A stretch of 64,000 nt of DNA from Halicephalobus mephisto (taxonomy: Eukaryota > Nematoda > Chromadorea > Rhabditida > Panagrolaimidae): the NCBI GenBank assembly GCA_009193035.1, contig SWDT01000058.1:310001-374000 (forward strand), given 5' to 3'. Below are positions 1 to 12,751 of the stretch, one piece after another. Under the pieces are notes generated by a model. It had not been told where the DNA came from, did not search any database, and was given only the letters and a program-made list of their open reading frames with translations. A program made the translations under genes and the position numbers. How positions within the stretch are numbered: position 1 is the stretch's first letter; every line of letters starts with the position of its first letter.

Positions 1-480
1 GCTACTTCTGGAAGTTCATTTTATTAAAGAAAATTAAAGTTCATTTTTACTACGAATTTTTTTTTCACAATTTAACGAGCAATTCTTCCGTGAATCCCAC
101 GTCCTCTTGCCCTGAGGGGATGGAAACAATAAAATCCAAGACGTGCCAAATTTGACCTTTCTCAATTTGGCATTTGGACCGGAATTGCAGAATCTGGTCG
201 ATTTTCGAAGGTGTTAGTAAACAAACAACCAGGCATACTGTAGGTGTTAATTAGTTTAAAAAGTAGTTTTTGCAGGGTGGAGAATTTTGACAAACAGTCA
301 AAGGGTCGAAAATGTTGAGGTTATTGGCATTTGGAACAGAAGGTCAAGGGTTAATTCCAAAATAGAAACTTCCGGAAAATAAGTTGCAAAATGAATTACT
401 TCCTGACATTCGAAGAGCCGAATGCCAAAATGTAAATTTTTATTTTTGCTCTTAAAAACGTCACTACCGTAACTTCGAAA
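1..480. other. Gene-free AT-rich sequence at the window edge
   Basis: I see no exon-like open frame with splice sites here. The tail holds words such as TTTGGCATT and AATGCCAAA that belong to the tandem family starting just downstream. Confidence 0.5.
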
Positions 481-1860
481 CTAAAACGTTAGAAATACTA
501 CTCCAAGGATTGAATTTGTATTTCGCACTAGGTATCAGGACGTCAATATTGTGTTTTTTAAATCGAAGTATTCAGAACACTACGCCAAGGATCAAATTTA
601 CATCTTGACATTCGATCCCACAATGTCAAAAATTATGGTTTTTATTTTTTATGAAAAATAATTCTAATATAATCATTCTAAAATTGAAGTATTCAGAATA
701 CTACACAAGAATCAAATTTATATTTTGGCATTCAGTCCCACAATGCCAAAAATTAAGGTTCTTTATAAAAAGTAATATTAATATAATCATTCTAAAATTG
801 AAGTATTCAGAACACTACACAAGAATCAAATTTATATTTTGGCATTCAGTCCCACAATGCCAGAAATTAAGGTTTTTATTTTTTTCTAAAGTACTAAACT
901 CCAATGTACCAAGCATCAACATATACAGTACTACACCAAAAAACAAATTTATATTTTGGTATTCAGTTCCACAATGCCAGAAATTAAGATTTTTAAAATG
1001 AAAAATAATTCTAATATAATCATTCTAAAATTGAAGTATTCAGAACACTACGCCAAAAATCAAATTTGCATCTTGACATTCGATCCCTCAATGCCAGAAA
1101 TTAAGATTTTTATTTTTTTCTAAAGTACTGAACTTCAATGTACTAAACATCAACATATACAGTACCACGTCAAGAATCAAATTTATATTTTGGCATTGAG
1201 TACCAGGACGCCAAAATACTAATTTTTTTTTATTACAGAGGACAAAACGCCGACTATAATTTCCTAATTGAGGTGTTCAAAAAAGACACTAAATAATAAA
1301 TATATATTTTGAAATTAAATATCGAAACGTCATAACTTTTATTTTTATTTTTATTATAGAAAATTGAACATAAAGTAATTTTCGAATTTACTTGCTCTGT
1401 ACTACAAAAAAAACAATAAATTAATATTTTTAAATCAGAATGTCAAAATAATAATTTTCATGAACAACATAACGTCATACTGTAATTTCGAAGTTAAACT
1501 ACTCATAACGTTAAGTCAAAAAACAATATTTCGACATTCAGTCGCACAACGCCAAAAAAATTATTTTTTTATTTTTTATAAAAATTAAATATTAACATAA
1601 TAATTTTCAGATTAAGATATTCAGAACATTGCGCCAAATAATAAATTAAATTTTTGGCATTCAGTCGCACAACGCCAAAAAAATGATTTTTTATTTTTTA
1701 TAAAAATTAAATATTAATACAGTAATTCTAAAATTAAGATATTCAGAACACTACGCCAAAGATCAAGTTTGCATTTTTGGCATTCGGTTCCAAAACGCCA
1801 AAAACAGTCGTTTTTATTTTTTATAAAAATTAAATATTAATATTCGGTAACAAAATCCCG
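480..1860. repeat. Degenerate tandem repeat, about 115-bp period, TGGCATTC/AATGCC core
   Basis: About a dozen diverged units. Each has 'attcagaacactacncca', 'atcaaatttatattt', then TTGGCATTCAGTCCCACA and AATGCCAAAA. Spacing between 'aatcaaattta' anchors is 114-118 bp. TGGCATT and AATGCCA are inverted, so each unit contains a short hairpin. The 116-residue open frame at 651-1001 is a by-product of the periodicity. A shorter-period relative lies at 8.64-8.96 kb. Confidence 0.85.
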
Positions 1861-2100
1861 AGATCTTAATTCATTTACTACTGTAATGGAAATGTTCCCA
1901 GACCATAAATTTTTCGTCTACGCTCGTTAGAAGACAACGCCGAGCTTTTTGAAATAAATAATTTTATACTGCATTTCCCAAGTGCTTCATTTTTGTTACT
2001 TAATTACAAAATGTAGTTTCTAGAATGAACTACGACTCAAGGATGCAAAAAAACACGGAAGACCTAAAAGGCAGTCGACATAAAAATAAAATTCAAAGTG

Positions 2101-2745
2101 AAATCTGCAGCTTGCTTGCAATATTTAAGCAGATTTGCTAGGTATTTTTATATTTAGATTTGTAGAAATTTCGAAATCAAATCTGCAGTTTGCCCGCAAC
2201 ATTGAGGCAAGTAGGTCAATATAAAAGTCAAATCGAAATCTGCAGCTTGCTTGCAGTACTTAAGTCTATCTATCGTTATTTTTATTTTTATATTTATAAA
2301 AATTTCGAAATCAAATCTGCAGTTTGCCCGCAACATTGAGGCAAGTAGGTCAATATTAAAGTCAAATCGAAATCTGCAGCTTGCTTGCAGTATTTAGGTC
2401 TATCTATCGTTATTTTTATTTTTATATTTATAAAAATTCCAAAATCAAATCTGCAATTTGCCCGCAACATTGAAGCAAGTAGATCAATATTAAAGTCAAA
2501 TCGAAATCTGCAGCTTGCTTGCAGTACTTAAGTCTATCTATCGTTATTTTTATTTTTATATTTATAAAAATTTCGAAATCAAATCTGCAGTTTGCACGCA
2601 ACATTGAGGCAAGTAGGTCAATATTAAAGTCAAATCGAAATCTGCAGCTTGCTTGCAGTACTTAGGTCTATCTATCGTTATTTTTATTTTTATATTTATA
2701 AAAATTTCGAAATCAAATCTGCAGTTTGCCCGCAACATTGAAGCA
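2101..2745. repeat. 134-bp tandem repeat (TGC family, locus 1)
   Basis: AAATCTGCAGCTTGCTTGC recurs at 2101, 2236, 2370, 2504 and 2638, giving near-exact 134-bp periodicity. Each unit also holds an internal second copy, CTGCAGTTTGCCCGCAAC, followed by CATTGAGGCAAGTAGGTC. The same core (CTGCA, then TTGC, then GCAA) is found at 19.4 kb, 44.8 kb and 46.4-46.9 kb. Confidence 0.9.
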
Positions 2746-3335
2746 GACCAGTCTACCCAATTGCTGCTCGAAAATTTGACTTTGATTTCGACATTGACAT
2801 TAATTCTTTGTAATTCTACGCTTTTTTAATAAATAATTCCACATTTGTCATTTAGTTTGACATCACAGAAAATCTTCATTGTTGTATTCAGTAATCTCGA
2901 TATTACGTTAAAATGAAACCGGATGAGATTAAGAAAAACAACTTTTTCTTTGTTTGCGATCTTTCCAGAAGGCAACAAAGAATGAATCTTTTTAAAAAAA
3001 CACGTCAGAAAATTCTGTTGAAATAGTAATTATCACGCTACCGTCGGATAATCAAGCAATTTCCATTTTGCAAATTGAGACAATTCTAAAATGGTTTCTG
3101 CGATCTTTGAACTTTTTTGCAGATGTTTTTCAAATATGTTTTATCCGAAATTTTTTATTTAAAATATAAAATTAAAAAAAATCAATGTTTTCGGAAAAAT
3201 CAAAATTCGAAAATTTCGAAATTTGCTTAATCAAGGAATAATCCGGCAAAAGTAATTACCGTTAAGTAAATGTTAAAAAGTGAATATAAAAACAATAAAA
3301 AACACAACTAACAAAATATTTTTGAATGCCTGCGG
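2746..3335. other. Gene-free AT-rich spacer
   Basis: No coding signal was seen. The only features are homopolymer runs and poly-A-like stretches. Confidence 0.45.
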
Positions 3336-3960
3336 GGATTTTCTTTTTTTGAAGGTCTTAAGAAAAAATTTATCAAAATAAGATTATATTTTTTAAGAAA
3401 TATATTATTTAATAAAAATTAAAAAATAATAAATATATTTAAAAAATTATTAAAACTATATTTTACAAAATGTTTTCTAATATTTGTAAAAAGTTTTTTT
3501 CAAAGGTCCTGGAACGAAAATTTTTTAAAATAAAATTATATTTTAAAAAATATTATTTAATAAAAAATAATAAATATATTTAAAAAATGATTAAAAATAT
3601 ATTTTACAAAATGTTTTCTAATATTTGTAAAAAGTTTTTTTCAAAGGTCCTGAAACGAAAACTTTTTAAAATAAAATTATATTTTAAAAATATTATTTTC
3701 ATCAAATAATGTATTTGACCAAGTGTTCTCTAATATCTACAAATATATTTTTTTTGAAATTCTTACAGCAAAAATTTACCAAATAAAATTACATTTTAAA
3801 AAAGTATTATTTAATAAAAATTAAATAATTTGTTTAAAAAATAATTAAAAATATATTTTGCAAAATGTTCTCTAATATCTACAAACATATTTTTTTTGAA
3901 ATTCTTACAGCGAAAATTTACTAAATTAAATATTATTTCAAAAAATAAAAATATTTCAAA
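3335..3960. repeat. Degenerate tandem repeat, about 130-bp units
   Basis: The block 'atattttacaaaatgtt' followed by 'ctaatatttgtaaa' and 'aaggtcctg.aacgaaaa' recurs about four times (near 3460, 3600, 3710 and 3850) with progressive divergence. No gene is apparent. Confidence 0.7.
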
Positions 3961-4529
3961 AAATAAAAATTCAACCTTAAACGAAAGCTTTTTTATTTTC
4001 TTAATAAATTAATAACTTACTTCAACATCTGTCTTTTACAATATCCACTAAATTTAATTATTTAAGTTGTTTGTAAAATCAATGTCGTTACAGTAACCCC
4101 GTCAAAACTCCACAATTAAAGTTACTACACTCTGTTGCCAGCGGCAAATTTTTAAAGCAATTTGGCCTTAAAATAAAATATAATTTGAAAAGTCCAATTT
4201 AAAAAGTCACGTTCGATACAATTCGCACCTCATGTCATACTGTACTTTTCTGTCCTAATACCACGAAAGGACAACGGTCACAAGATTGTTTTGTTTGGTT
4301 CAGTTTTGTTCTTGACGCAGAAACCTTTTTTGGATTAAAAGTGTTTTTAAAAACTTTATTTTTTTATAAAGAATTCAAAAAATAAAAAATACAAAATAAA
4401 TGAACTTTGCAGGAAAGGATTAAGTTCACAAATTACTGTAATTTTTAGAATCAAACTTCCGAAGGATACTTTTTAGAATTTATTAAGTTTTTGAAGTATT
4501 TACTGAGAAAACAAGGAAATTAATTTTCA

Positions 4530-4860
4530 CAGCTTCGGTCTTGACTGGAAAGTTAAAAATTCGCGTTGAGACAATTTAAGACTTTTTTTAAACAAAAAAC
4601 TTTTATTTTTTTAAAATAATAATTTTAACTCTTTTTTAAAATTTCATAATTATCAATTTTTACAGTTTTGGTCTCAACTGGAAAATTCCAAATATTCGTG
4701 TTGAGACAATTTTGAAATTTTTTTGAGCAAAAAACTTTTATTTTTTTAATAATATAATTTTAACCCTTTTTTAAAACTTCATAACTATCAATTTTTACAG
4801 TTTTGGTCTCGACTGGAAAATTCCAAATATTCGTGTTGAGACAAGAATTGTTTTGAACAA
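4530..4860. repeat. Tandem repeat with GGTCT.GACTGGAAA / TTCGTGTTGAGAC core
   Basis: Three units of about 133 bp each carry TTTTGGTCTCAACTGGAAAA followed by ATTCGTGTTGAGACAA. The same core recurs at 13.4-13.7 kb, and in reverse orientation at 20.6-20.8 kb and 32.2-32.45 kb. The core is itself partly palindromic (GGTC...GAC). Confidence 0.85.
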
Positions 4861-5460
4861 AAAACTTATTTTTTAATAATGTAATCTTCTAATCTTTTAA
4901 AGCCATTTAAATTCAAAATTTTATACTTTTTAATCTAAATTCAAAAATTAGGAGCATTCATGTCAAAACAATTTTTGGGACTTTTTATTGAAGATTTCTG
5001 TAATACAATTTTTCTTTAACGAAGACAATCTGACATTTCTTATTTTTCTGGGAAAAGTTACGGAACGGAAGGCTGAGATTAAGAAATTTATCCAAAGTTC
5101 AAAATGATGTTATTCAACTGGGAGAATTTGAAAAATAAAACTTGAATGAACTTGGAAAACAAAAAATTAATTTTGATGTAAATTAATTAAAAAAAATTTT
5201 GGATGAAAATATTAGAAAAAATCTGACGAAATAAAACCAAATATCCAAGGGGATCTGTCCTTAACATGGATGACAAATTCATACGGTAGTCAAAGTGTCT
5301 TTTAATTCAAGGGATTTAGTTCGGGTAAAAGGCCAAGGAAGCAACATATTTGGTAAATAAAAATGATGACTTATACATGAATCAAAAAAATTCAAAGCAA
5401 TTTAAATTATCCACTTTTTTGACTATTTTTGTAGTATTTAATATAAAAAATAAATTACAA
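4860..5460. other. Gene-free AT-rich spacer
   Basis: No exon-like frame, RNA gene or clear repeat was identified between the two tandem arrays. Confidence 0.4.
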
Positions 5461-5461
5461 T

Positions 5462-6210
5462 AGTGATCATGGATAGTGACTAAGAAAGCAGATTTTTTGA
5501 TTAAAGCAGTCACTATCCGGATTTGCTGTTGGAGTCAATTTTAACAGTCAAAAACACGGTTCCAACAGTAATCCTGGATAATGACTAAGAAAATTCACTG
5601 ACGAAAGCAGTTACTATCCCGATTTGGTTTCAAAATTAAATTTTAGAGCCCAAAACAACTAATAGCAATCTTGGATAGTGATTGAAAGGCACAAATATAT
5701 TGGTTAAAGTAGTCGCTATCCAAGATTTCTATTAAAGTTAATTTTCGGTAATCAAAAAGCAGATATAATTTCAATTTTGGATAGTAACTAGAAAAGACGA
5801 TTTTTCCACTAAAGTAGTCACTATCCAGATTTAGAATTAGAATCAGTTTTCGATGATCAACAACAGCTCTAATAGCAGTCTTGGATAGTGATTCAAGGGA
5901 AGAAATTTATTAATTAAAGCAGTCACTCTGCAGATTTGGTATTGGAACCAGTTTTTGACAATAAAAAACAGCTCTAATAGCAGTCTTGGATAGTGACTAG
6001 AAGGGGAAATTTTTAAACTAAGGTAGTCACTATCCAAGATTGCTATTGGAATTGAATTTCAACAGTGAAAAATAACTAATAGCAGTCTTGGATAGTGACT
6101 GGAAAGGGAAGTTTTCTAAACTAAGGTAGTCACTATCCAAGATTGCTATTGGAGCGGGTTTTCAATAATAAAAAACAGCTCTAATAGCAGTCTTGGATAG
6201 TGACTGGAAA
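5462..6210. repeat. Hairpin tandem array of TAGTGACT family (locus 1)
   Basis: About eight units of roughly 103-105 bp. Each contains TCTTGGATAGTGACT, a 20-35 base loop, then AGTCACTATCCAAGA. In the best units near 5.98-6.14 kb the stem extends to about 23 bp, with AATAGCAGTC on the left and GATTGCTATT on the right. Related hairpins occur at 22.7, 23.8-24.2, 30.8 and 31.4-31.8 kb. Confidence 0.9.
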
Positions 6211-7140
6211 AAATTACTGATGAATCTATTTATCGTGTAATTATGTTGAAGATGTTTTTAATCATTGAAAACTAGTTTTAGCTGTAACTTTAAATGCTCA
6301 AAATCTTTTCTGATTCACTTTTTAAAAATACCATTAATTTTTTCCTTCAAAAACAATAACCGCGTGTTTTCGACAAATTAGTTTTCATAATTTCTTGAAC
6401 TTCCTAGCCATCTACTCCGTCATCAGGGATTGTTTTTCAAAGATCGTCCATTTCATAACACAGAATTTCGCTGTTTTTACCATAATCTCCACACGTATTA
6501 AAATGACTCTAAGCCAATGTACATACCCCCCGGCCATTATCCCTGTTTTTGTTTTTTTCGGCTTATAAGACAGAAAACCCGGTTTACGGTAGGGATGATT
6601 ACAGAGAAAATCCGAAATTATCAATTCTAAAAAATCCAAAAAGTTCAAACATTTATAAAAATTGAATTTTTGAAAGAAATTCTAAATATTCAGATTTAAA
6701 AAATATTCGAAAATTTCAATCATGTTAATCTCGGAAAACTGAAAACGAAAATTATTTTTAAAGATCCTTCCTAATCGGGAAACCTCCAGAAGGAAATCCT
6801 CACAAGTCTAATTTTAACCCTCAACGAATCCAAAAAGGACCTTTAATCCATTCTGCAAGGTCGGCTATTCAAGAACTTTCTGATTTTTACTCTTATCTGA
6901 AATAAAAATTTCGGTTAATCTGGGATTACGTTTCTATAATGTCCAATATCCAATATGACAACTGAAAAATCAAAATTAAAAATCCCGGAAAGAAATTTGA
7001 GAAAAAAAGAAAAAATTTGTTTTATTTTAGGAAAAAAGTATTAATATTTTTCCCATGCAAAGAGTTAAAAAAAAGATTTTCCGCATTAGGATTAGCTTAG
7101 AGTTTTCTACAGTAATAATTGTGAAAATAGATTATTAATA
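6210..7140. other. Gene-free spacer
   Basis: A less AT-rich patch around 6.41-6.60 kb holds a short minus-strand open frame with no recognisable domain or splice context. Nothing else was supported. Confidence 0.4.
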
Positions 7141-7870
7141 ATTTTAAAAAAATACAAATTATCAAAGTTCATAATTAACAAAATTAAAAATTTTTCGTGT
7201 CAAGAATTTAAGTAAAAATTTCCGTGTCAGAACCAAACTAGAATTTTATATAAAATAAGTTTAAAAAAATAAATAGTTAATTATGAACTTTAATAATTTG
7301 TATTTTTTAAAATTATTGACAAAATTAAAAATTTTTCGTGTCGAGAGTTTAAATAAAAATTTTCGTGTTGAGAATTTAAGTAAAAATTTCCGTGTCAGAA
7401 CCAAACTAGAATTTTTTATAAAATAATTAAAAAAAAATAAATTGTTAATTATGAACTTTAATAATTTGTATTTTTTTAAATTATTGACAAAATTAAAAAT
7501 TTTTCGTGTCAAGAGTTTAAATAAAAATTTTCGTGTTGAGAATTTAAGTAAAAATTTCCGTGTCAGAACCAAACTAGAATTTTATATAAAATAATTTAAA
7601 AAAAATAAATAGTTAATTATGAACTTTAATAATTTGTATTTTTTTAAATTATTGACAAAATTAAAAAATTTTCGTGTCGAGAGTTTAAATAAAAATTTTT
7701 GTGTCAGAACTAAACTAGAATTTCTTATAAAATAATTTTTTAAAAAATAAATTATCAATAATTTAAAAAAATACAAATTATCAAAGTTCATAATTAATAA
7801 AATTAAAAATTTTTCGTGTCAAGAGTTTAAATAAAAATTTTCGTGTCAGGACCGAACTAGAATTTCTTAT
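7140..7870. repeat. Tandem repeat, 142/168-bp units, TTTTTCGTGTC core
   Basis: AAATTAAAAATTTTTCGTGT anchors lie at 7181, 7322, 7490, 7658 and 7800. The spacings are 141, 168, 168 and 142 bp, so there are two unit lengths differing by one sub-unit. Each unit ends in TCAGAACCAAACTAGAATTT. The apparent proteins on the minus strand are produced by the repeat. Confidence 0.9.
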
Positions 7871-8277
7871 AAAATAATTTTAAAGAAATAAATTATTCAT
7901 TTACATGTTGGAATAAGTTTAGAATTTTCAACAACAAGAATTTAGAAAATTTGTTTTTAATAACTTCTTTAAACACGGAATTTTAGAAATTCAATATATA
8001 TTAAATTACGAAATTTTTAAAATTCTAACAATGGGAAAAATAAAAAATTACAACTTTCGAACCAAAAATAACAATTAAAATTTAAAATTCTAAAACGCAA
8101 CAGATCCAGTTTCGCGTCATCCCCCCTGGCAATCCGTGTGTAGCGAGCAGTTGTCACGGATACTGTAAAATATTGTTCCTAATTTTTGTAAAATATTGTT
8201 CCTAACTTATGTAAAATATTATTGAACTTTAAAGAACTTATAAAATTATGTTTTGTAGTCGTTAATCCTTTTTGTAG

Positions 8278-8425
8278 GAGTCTTCGGAAGTATAATACCC
8301 CCAACTTTATTCATCCGTATCCCAACGATAAAAAAATAATCCTTCCGAAAACACTGCCAAATGGTCTTATTTACAGAAATGACGAAGCAATTGAGATTGC
8401 CCAACTCATCGGATGTGATCTTTGA
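8278..8425 (+). CDS. Possible isolated terminal exon, unknown product
   Basis: A stretch less AT-rich than its surroundings follows an acceptor-like TTTTTGTAG and stays open for about 49 codons to a TGA at 8425. The translation has balanced composition, including NTPNFIHPYPNDKK and NDEAIEIAQLIGCDL. I do not recognise the family and found no convincing upstream exon, so it may be a gene fragment or chance. Its neighbours are tandem repeats on both sides. Confidence 0.2.
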
Positions 8426-8639
8426 AGACATAATTTAATTTTTTGAAAATTTTGCATTTTTTAATTTTGCAGTTTTTTGGATGAGATGAGACACATGACA
8501 TTTTTGTAAATTAAAGGCTTATCAAGTAAACAAATTTTATAAAACATTACTATAAATCGAAATAAACACATTTTTGCAGAAAAAGTTTTAAAAAGTTTAT
8601 GATGAAATAAAAAAATTTATTTGAAGAATACTACGTCAA

Positions 8640-8960
8640 AAAGCCTAAAATAAGTTTGGCATTGGGGAATTGAGCGCCAAAAAAATCAAACTGTTTGGCA
8701 TTAAAGACTGAACATCAAAGAAATTAAATTAAGTTTGGCATTAAGGAACTAAACGCCAAAAAGCTCAAAATATTATTGGCATTCGTGGATATTTCGCCAA
8801 TTTCCTTTGGCATTCATGAACACTTTGCCAATTTCCTTTTGGCATTCGTAGACATTTCGCCAATTTCCTTTTGGCATTCGTAGACACTTTGCCAACTTCC
8901 TTTTGGCATTCATGGACACTTTGCCAACTTCCTTTTGGCATTCGTGGACACTTTGCCAAT
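8640..8960. repeat. 32-bp tandem repeat (TTTTGGCATTCGTGGACAC)
   Basis: TTGGCATTC begins at 8776, 8807, 8839, 8871, 8903 and 8935, giving a 31-32 bp period. Each unit pairs TTGGCATTC with CTTTGCCAA. The preceding 8640-8770 holds more diverged units with GTTTGGCATT. The core matches the 115-bp family at 0.5-1.86 kb. Confidence 0.9.
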
Positions 8961-8999
8961 TGTTAAAAAAACGATTTTCTAAATAATTCCCAATCCGCT

Positions 9000-10366
9000 T
9001 GATCCCAGGAGGAGAATTTATAAATTAATTAAGACCGATTTTAGCCAACAAGGGCTTTCAGAGTCCCGCAAGGATTATTCATTGACCTTGTATTTTCGTC
9101 ATTACTGTAATCACCATTAAGCGGTCGACGAGGGACTCCGGATAAAAAATTGCAACAATTTTTACAAAAAAAGTCATTGTTAATTTTATAAAAACAAATT
9201 TTATCTTTTTCAAAGTCATAATCGCATCACGAAATTGGACTTTTAAATCCCCAAATCCTGACCACAGATGAAAAATCAGAAAAATGCTGATTCCTACAAA
9301 AAACCACGAAGATCGGTGAAAAACATTACTTTGTGAAAAATCCCAAAACGAAAACAGATATAATTGAAAAAGAAAAATAAAATCGAAAATTGAAAACTAC
9401 AAAACCGCCACGGGTCTGCATTTTTTCTCGGAAAAATACCATTGACCTTGGGAGTCAGGCAACTCGGGTTACAAACCGACCTGGGGCCGGGTGGTGTGAC
9501 AAACTACATTTATTGAGGTGAAGTGTAATTGGATTCTGTAATTTACAATGTTTACAAAATCACAATAAATTAAATAAAACTTAAAAAAACTAAAAATTTT
9601 CTCCGAAAAAAAAAATTTTAAATAATTTTCTCCAAAAAAAAATTTTAAATAATTTTCTCCAAAAAAAAATTTTAAATAATTTTCTTCGAAAAAAAAATTG
9701 AAAATTATTTAAAATTTTTTTCGGAGAAAATTTTCAAAATTATATAATTCTATATTTCTTAAAAAAATAATTGATAGTTCTGAAAAGAGTAATTTCAATT
9801 TAATTTTCTCCAATTTTAAACATGGAAATTTTTAGTTTTGAGAAAAGTACAAATTTTCAAGAACTTTGAAAAAATTAATTTTACAAAATCTGCTGCATTA
9901 CAGTAACCTTCAAAGTTAGCTGTAATTAAGACATTTTTTGCTTCAAAAAGAATAAAGATTAAAAATTCAATTTCATCGCCTCCGGCAAAAAGTCAAATAC
10001 CACATGTTTCGAAAATTAACAACTGGCCACAATTTGGGATTTACGTAAAATCTGAAATCCAAAACCGATGAAATTAAAAAAATGACGAAAAGTGGCCCAT
10101 TTATCCAGATCCTAATCCCCTGGATCAGGACTCGAAAATACATTTTCCAAATCCGGATGTATTAAAACACCCTCACGGATTTTACATTTTTGTTAATCGA
10201 TATTTTCAAAAATGAACTTTTTATTAAAAATACAATCTTCATTACTTATTCTATCAAAAGTTCAAAATTAATTTTTCTTCCAAGAAAAGGCGGTTTTTGC
10301 ACGGGACATTAATTACACCGTCAGTTCAAAGTACGGGGGTGTCTAAAAATTTAAATTTTAAAGCTT
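9000..10366. other. Gene-free region with a small inverted AT array
   Basis: At 9595-9735, AATTTTCTCCAAAAAAAA units are repeated three to four times and then appear in reverse complement (TTTTTTTCGGAGAAAATT), forming a foldback of about 130 bp. A GC-richer patch at 9.42-9.51 kb has no gene signal I can support. Confidence 0.5.
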
Positions 10367-11110
10367 TGTAACTCAGCGACTACTGTAGGGATTTTAATAA
10401 TTTTTCTTTTATTAAAATTCAATGAGTCTAGTTCTGTTCGGAATAAAAAACGACAAAATTAGGAATTTTTCATTGAAAAAATCCGGCATTAAAGGATTTT
10501 TTCTGATGTCACGGAGACAATTTTCAATTTTTGGCGTTCTGTTACGAAATACAATTCATTCACTTCAGAGAAGGAAAAGTGTTCCCTATGACGTCATAAT
10601 ACTTCCCAACTTCCGGAGTTATTTTTTAAACTTAATTTCCGAAAAAAAGTGTTTTTTCTGACGCCACGAAGACTGTTCACTTCCTGGCGTTCTGTTCCAG
10701 ATTCATTTCGTTCACTTTTAAAAGTGAAAAGTGTTCCCTCAGGTCCTACAGTAACCTTTAACTTTCGGGATTTTGTTTTAAATTCTATTTCATTCATTTC
10801 TAAGAATAAAAAAATGTTTTTTCTTTCAACATCAAACAATTTTTAATTTATGGGATTCTGTTTTACACTTCTTTTCGAAGAACGAAAAGTGTTCCCTTTG
10901 ACCTCAAGGTAACTTTTAGTTTTTAGTACTTTGTTGTAAATTATGTTTGATTCACTTCTAAAAAAGGAAAAGTGTTCCCTAATGTAAGAAAAACAAATTT
11001 CAATTTTCGGAATTCCGTTTTGGAGATTTTTGCGATTATGATTTCCGAAGAAAAGTGGTCCCTTTCGTGTCGCTGAAAAATTAATTTTTGATTTTACAGA
11101 ACTTTGGTTA
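10367..11110. repeat. Dispersed repeat A, with AAAAGTGTTCCCT sub-units (copy 1)
   Basis: The block opens with 'gtaactcagcgactactg' and 'ggattttaataatttttc', then holds about five units of 80-155 bp, each ending in GAAAAGTGTTCCCT (near 10574, 10731, 10886, 10970 and 11053), several preceded by TGGCGTTCTGTTCC. The opening segment recurs at 31.05, 38.95 and 56.73 kb, so this is a dispersed family with internal tandem structure. The short open frames here are not supported as genes. Confidence 0.75.
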
Positions 11111-11699
11111 GAAATAAAATCATAAGATTATTTGAATTAAATAACAAATTGTGGAAATTCATTTAGTACCGAAAAGTTAAAATATATTTAATTAATATTT
11201 TCCGGGCATTTTTGAAGTTCTTTGAGCTGGAAGAACCGCCAGAGGCAAACTAGATTAACGTATATGTTAAAATTATTCAAAATTAAAGTTTCCATAAAAA
11301 CGCTGTAAATTAGCTTCAAATTGTGAAATAACCCTTTTAGCGTCGGCGGACAGATGGTAAATGAGGAAATTTATGGATTTACGTTGTCTCGACAGGATTA
11401 TTTGATGAAGGTCATTTTAGAAAAGCTTCAGAATTTTTACGTCATTTTTTCGGATTCAAAATAAGGGGTCAAATATCTCGATAAAAATGGGATTAATCGG
11501 GAATTGAAAAACAATTTACCGACATCCGATGTTACAAAACATCAACATTTACAGCTTTTCGAAATTGTTTAATTTCGTCATCGTCGTTAATGTTTCAAAA
11601 AATAGTAACTAATTTGTAATTCAAGAAATTTAATGAAATCGACATTTTGAAATGTACAATCGCGATTTTCCAACTGTAAATTTTATACAAAATATGATT

Positions 11700-12050
11700 T
11701 TTCAAATTTCGGTCCTGAGAAGAAAAATTATTATTAAATTTCGGTCCTGAGAAGAAAAATAATTATTAAATTTAGGTCCTGAGAAGAAAAATGATTTTTC
11801 AAATTCCGATCCTGAGAAGAAAAATAATTATTAAATTTTGGTCCTAAGAAGAAAAATTATTATTAAATTTAGGTCCTGAGAAGAAAAATGATTATTAAAT
11901 TTTAATCTTAAAAAGAAAAATAATTATTAAATTTTAATCCTGAGAAGAAAAATTATTATTAAATTTTGGTTTTAAGAAGAAAAATGATTTTTCAATTTGT
12001 GATCCTGAGAAGAAAAATGATTATTAAATTTTAATCCTGACACGAAAGAC
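11700..12050. repeat. 32-33-bp tandem repeat (GGTCCTGAGAAGAAAAAT)
   Basis: About ten to eleven copies of GGTCCTGAGAAGAAAAAT followed by TATTAAATTT. Start points near 11711, 11743, 11775 and 11809 give the period. The head GGTCCTGA is shared with the TTCGTGTC/GGTCCTGACACGAA words scattered through the window. Confidence 0.9.
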
Positions 12051-12423
12051 GATTTCGTCATCTTTAAAACAATTCATTTTTTAATATTTACTAAATAGAA
12101 AAAATCTAAACTTTAACTTCAAAAAATTCACAAAAAGTTAAATTTAATTATTTTTAATTTAATTTTTTAAATTTAATTGTACAGTTGTTCGTTTCGGGAC
12201 CAGGGTTCAAGAACCAAGTTTCATTGTTGAAAACAACTTTTATAACAAAATACGAAATAAATCTGCAAAGGACGCGGTATACCGCTCGAAACGAATAACA
12301 ACAAAAATCAAAACTGTTGGGACTTGAGGAGACGTCATACCAGTGGCGCTCCCTGATTAGGTGATCTCACCACGACCACCGTAACCCTACAGGGTTCACC
12401 TTGTTGTGTTAATATTTTGTAAG

Positions 12424-12751
12424 TTTTCTGAAAGCACACCTAACTGAATGGAATCAGTATGTAACAGCTTCTGATCACGGTTTTCAGATTATTTGATTCT
12501 AACTGAATACTATCGATGGCAGGATTGCATTCCAAGAGAAGATTGAGTATAACTGAATATAATCAACATATTTAGACCATGTTTATTTCCGGTTAGAAAG
12601 ATATTATGTTGATTATACTTAATTGTAATCAATCTTCTGTTAGAATGCAATCTTACCATCGATAGTATTCAGTTAGAATCAAATAATGTGAAAACCGTAA
12701 TCAGGAGCTGTTACGTATTGATCCCATTCAGTTAGATGTTATTCCAGAAAA
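12424..12751. mobile_element. Palindromic MITE-like foldback element, copy 1 (328 bp)
   Basis: The two ends are inverted: TTTTCTG...CTAACTGAATGGAATCA on the left and TGATCCCATTCAGTTAGA...CAGAAAA on the right. The arms continue inward: GATTCTAACTGAATACTATC / GATAGTATTCAGTTAGAATC, then AGATTGAGTATAACTGAATA / its diverged complement, meeting near 12.59 kb. There is no open frame inside. Related copies lie at 35,877-36,096 and 54,864-55,027. No clear target-site duplication was found. Confidence 0.85.

Noticed and set aside
5462..6210. Regularly spaced repeats considered as a CRISPR-like array
   Set aside because: Eukaryotic context, repeats are inverted hairpins with drifting length and no cas genes. 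Spacers are themselves related.
7261..7791. Minus-strand open frames of 69-103 codons rich in Lys, Phe and Asn
   Set aside because: They lie entirely in the 142/168-bp tandem array and repeat the same peptide. No splice or domain evidence.
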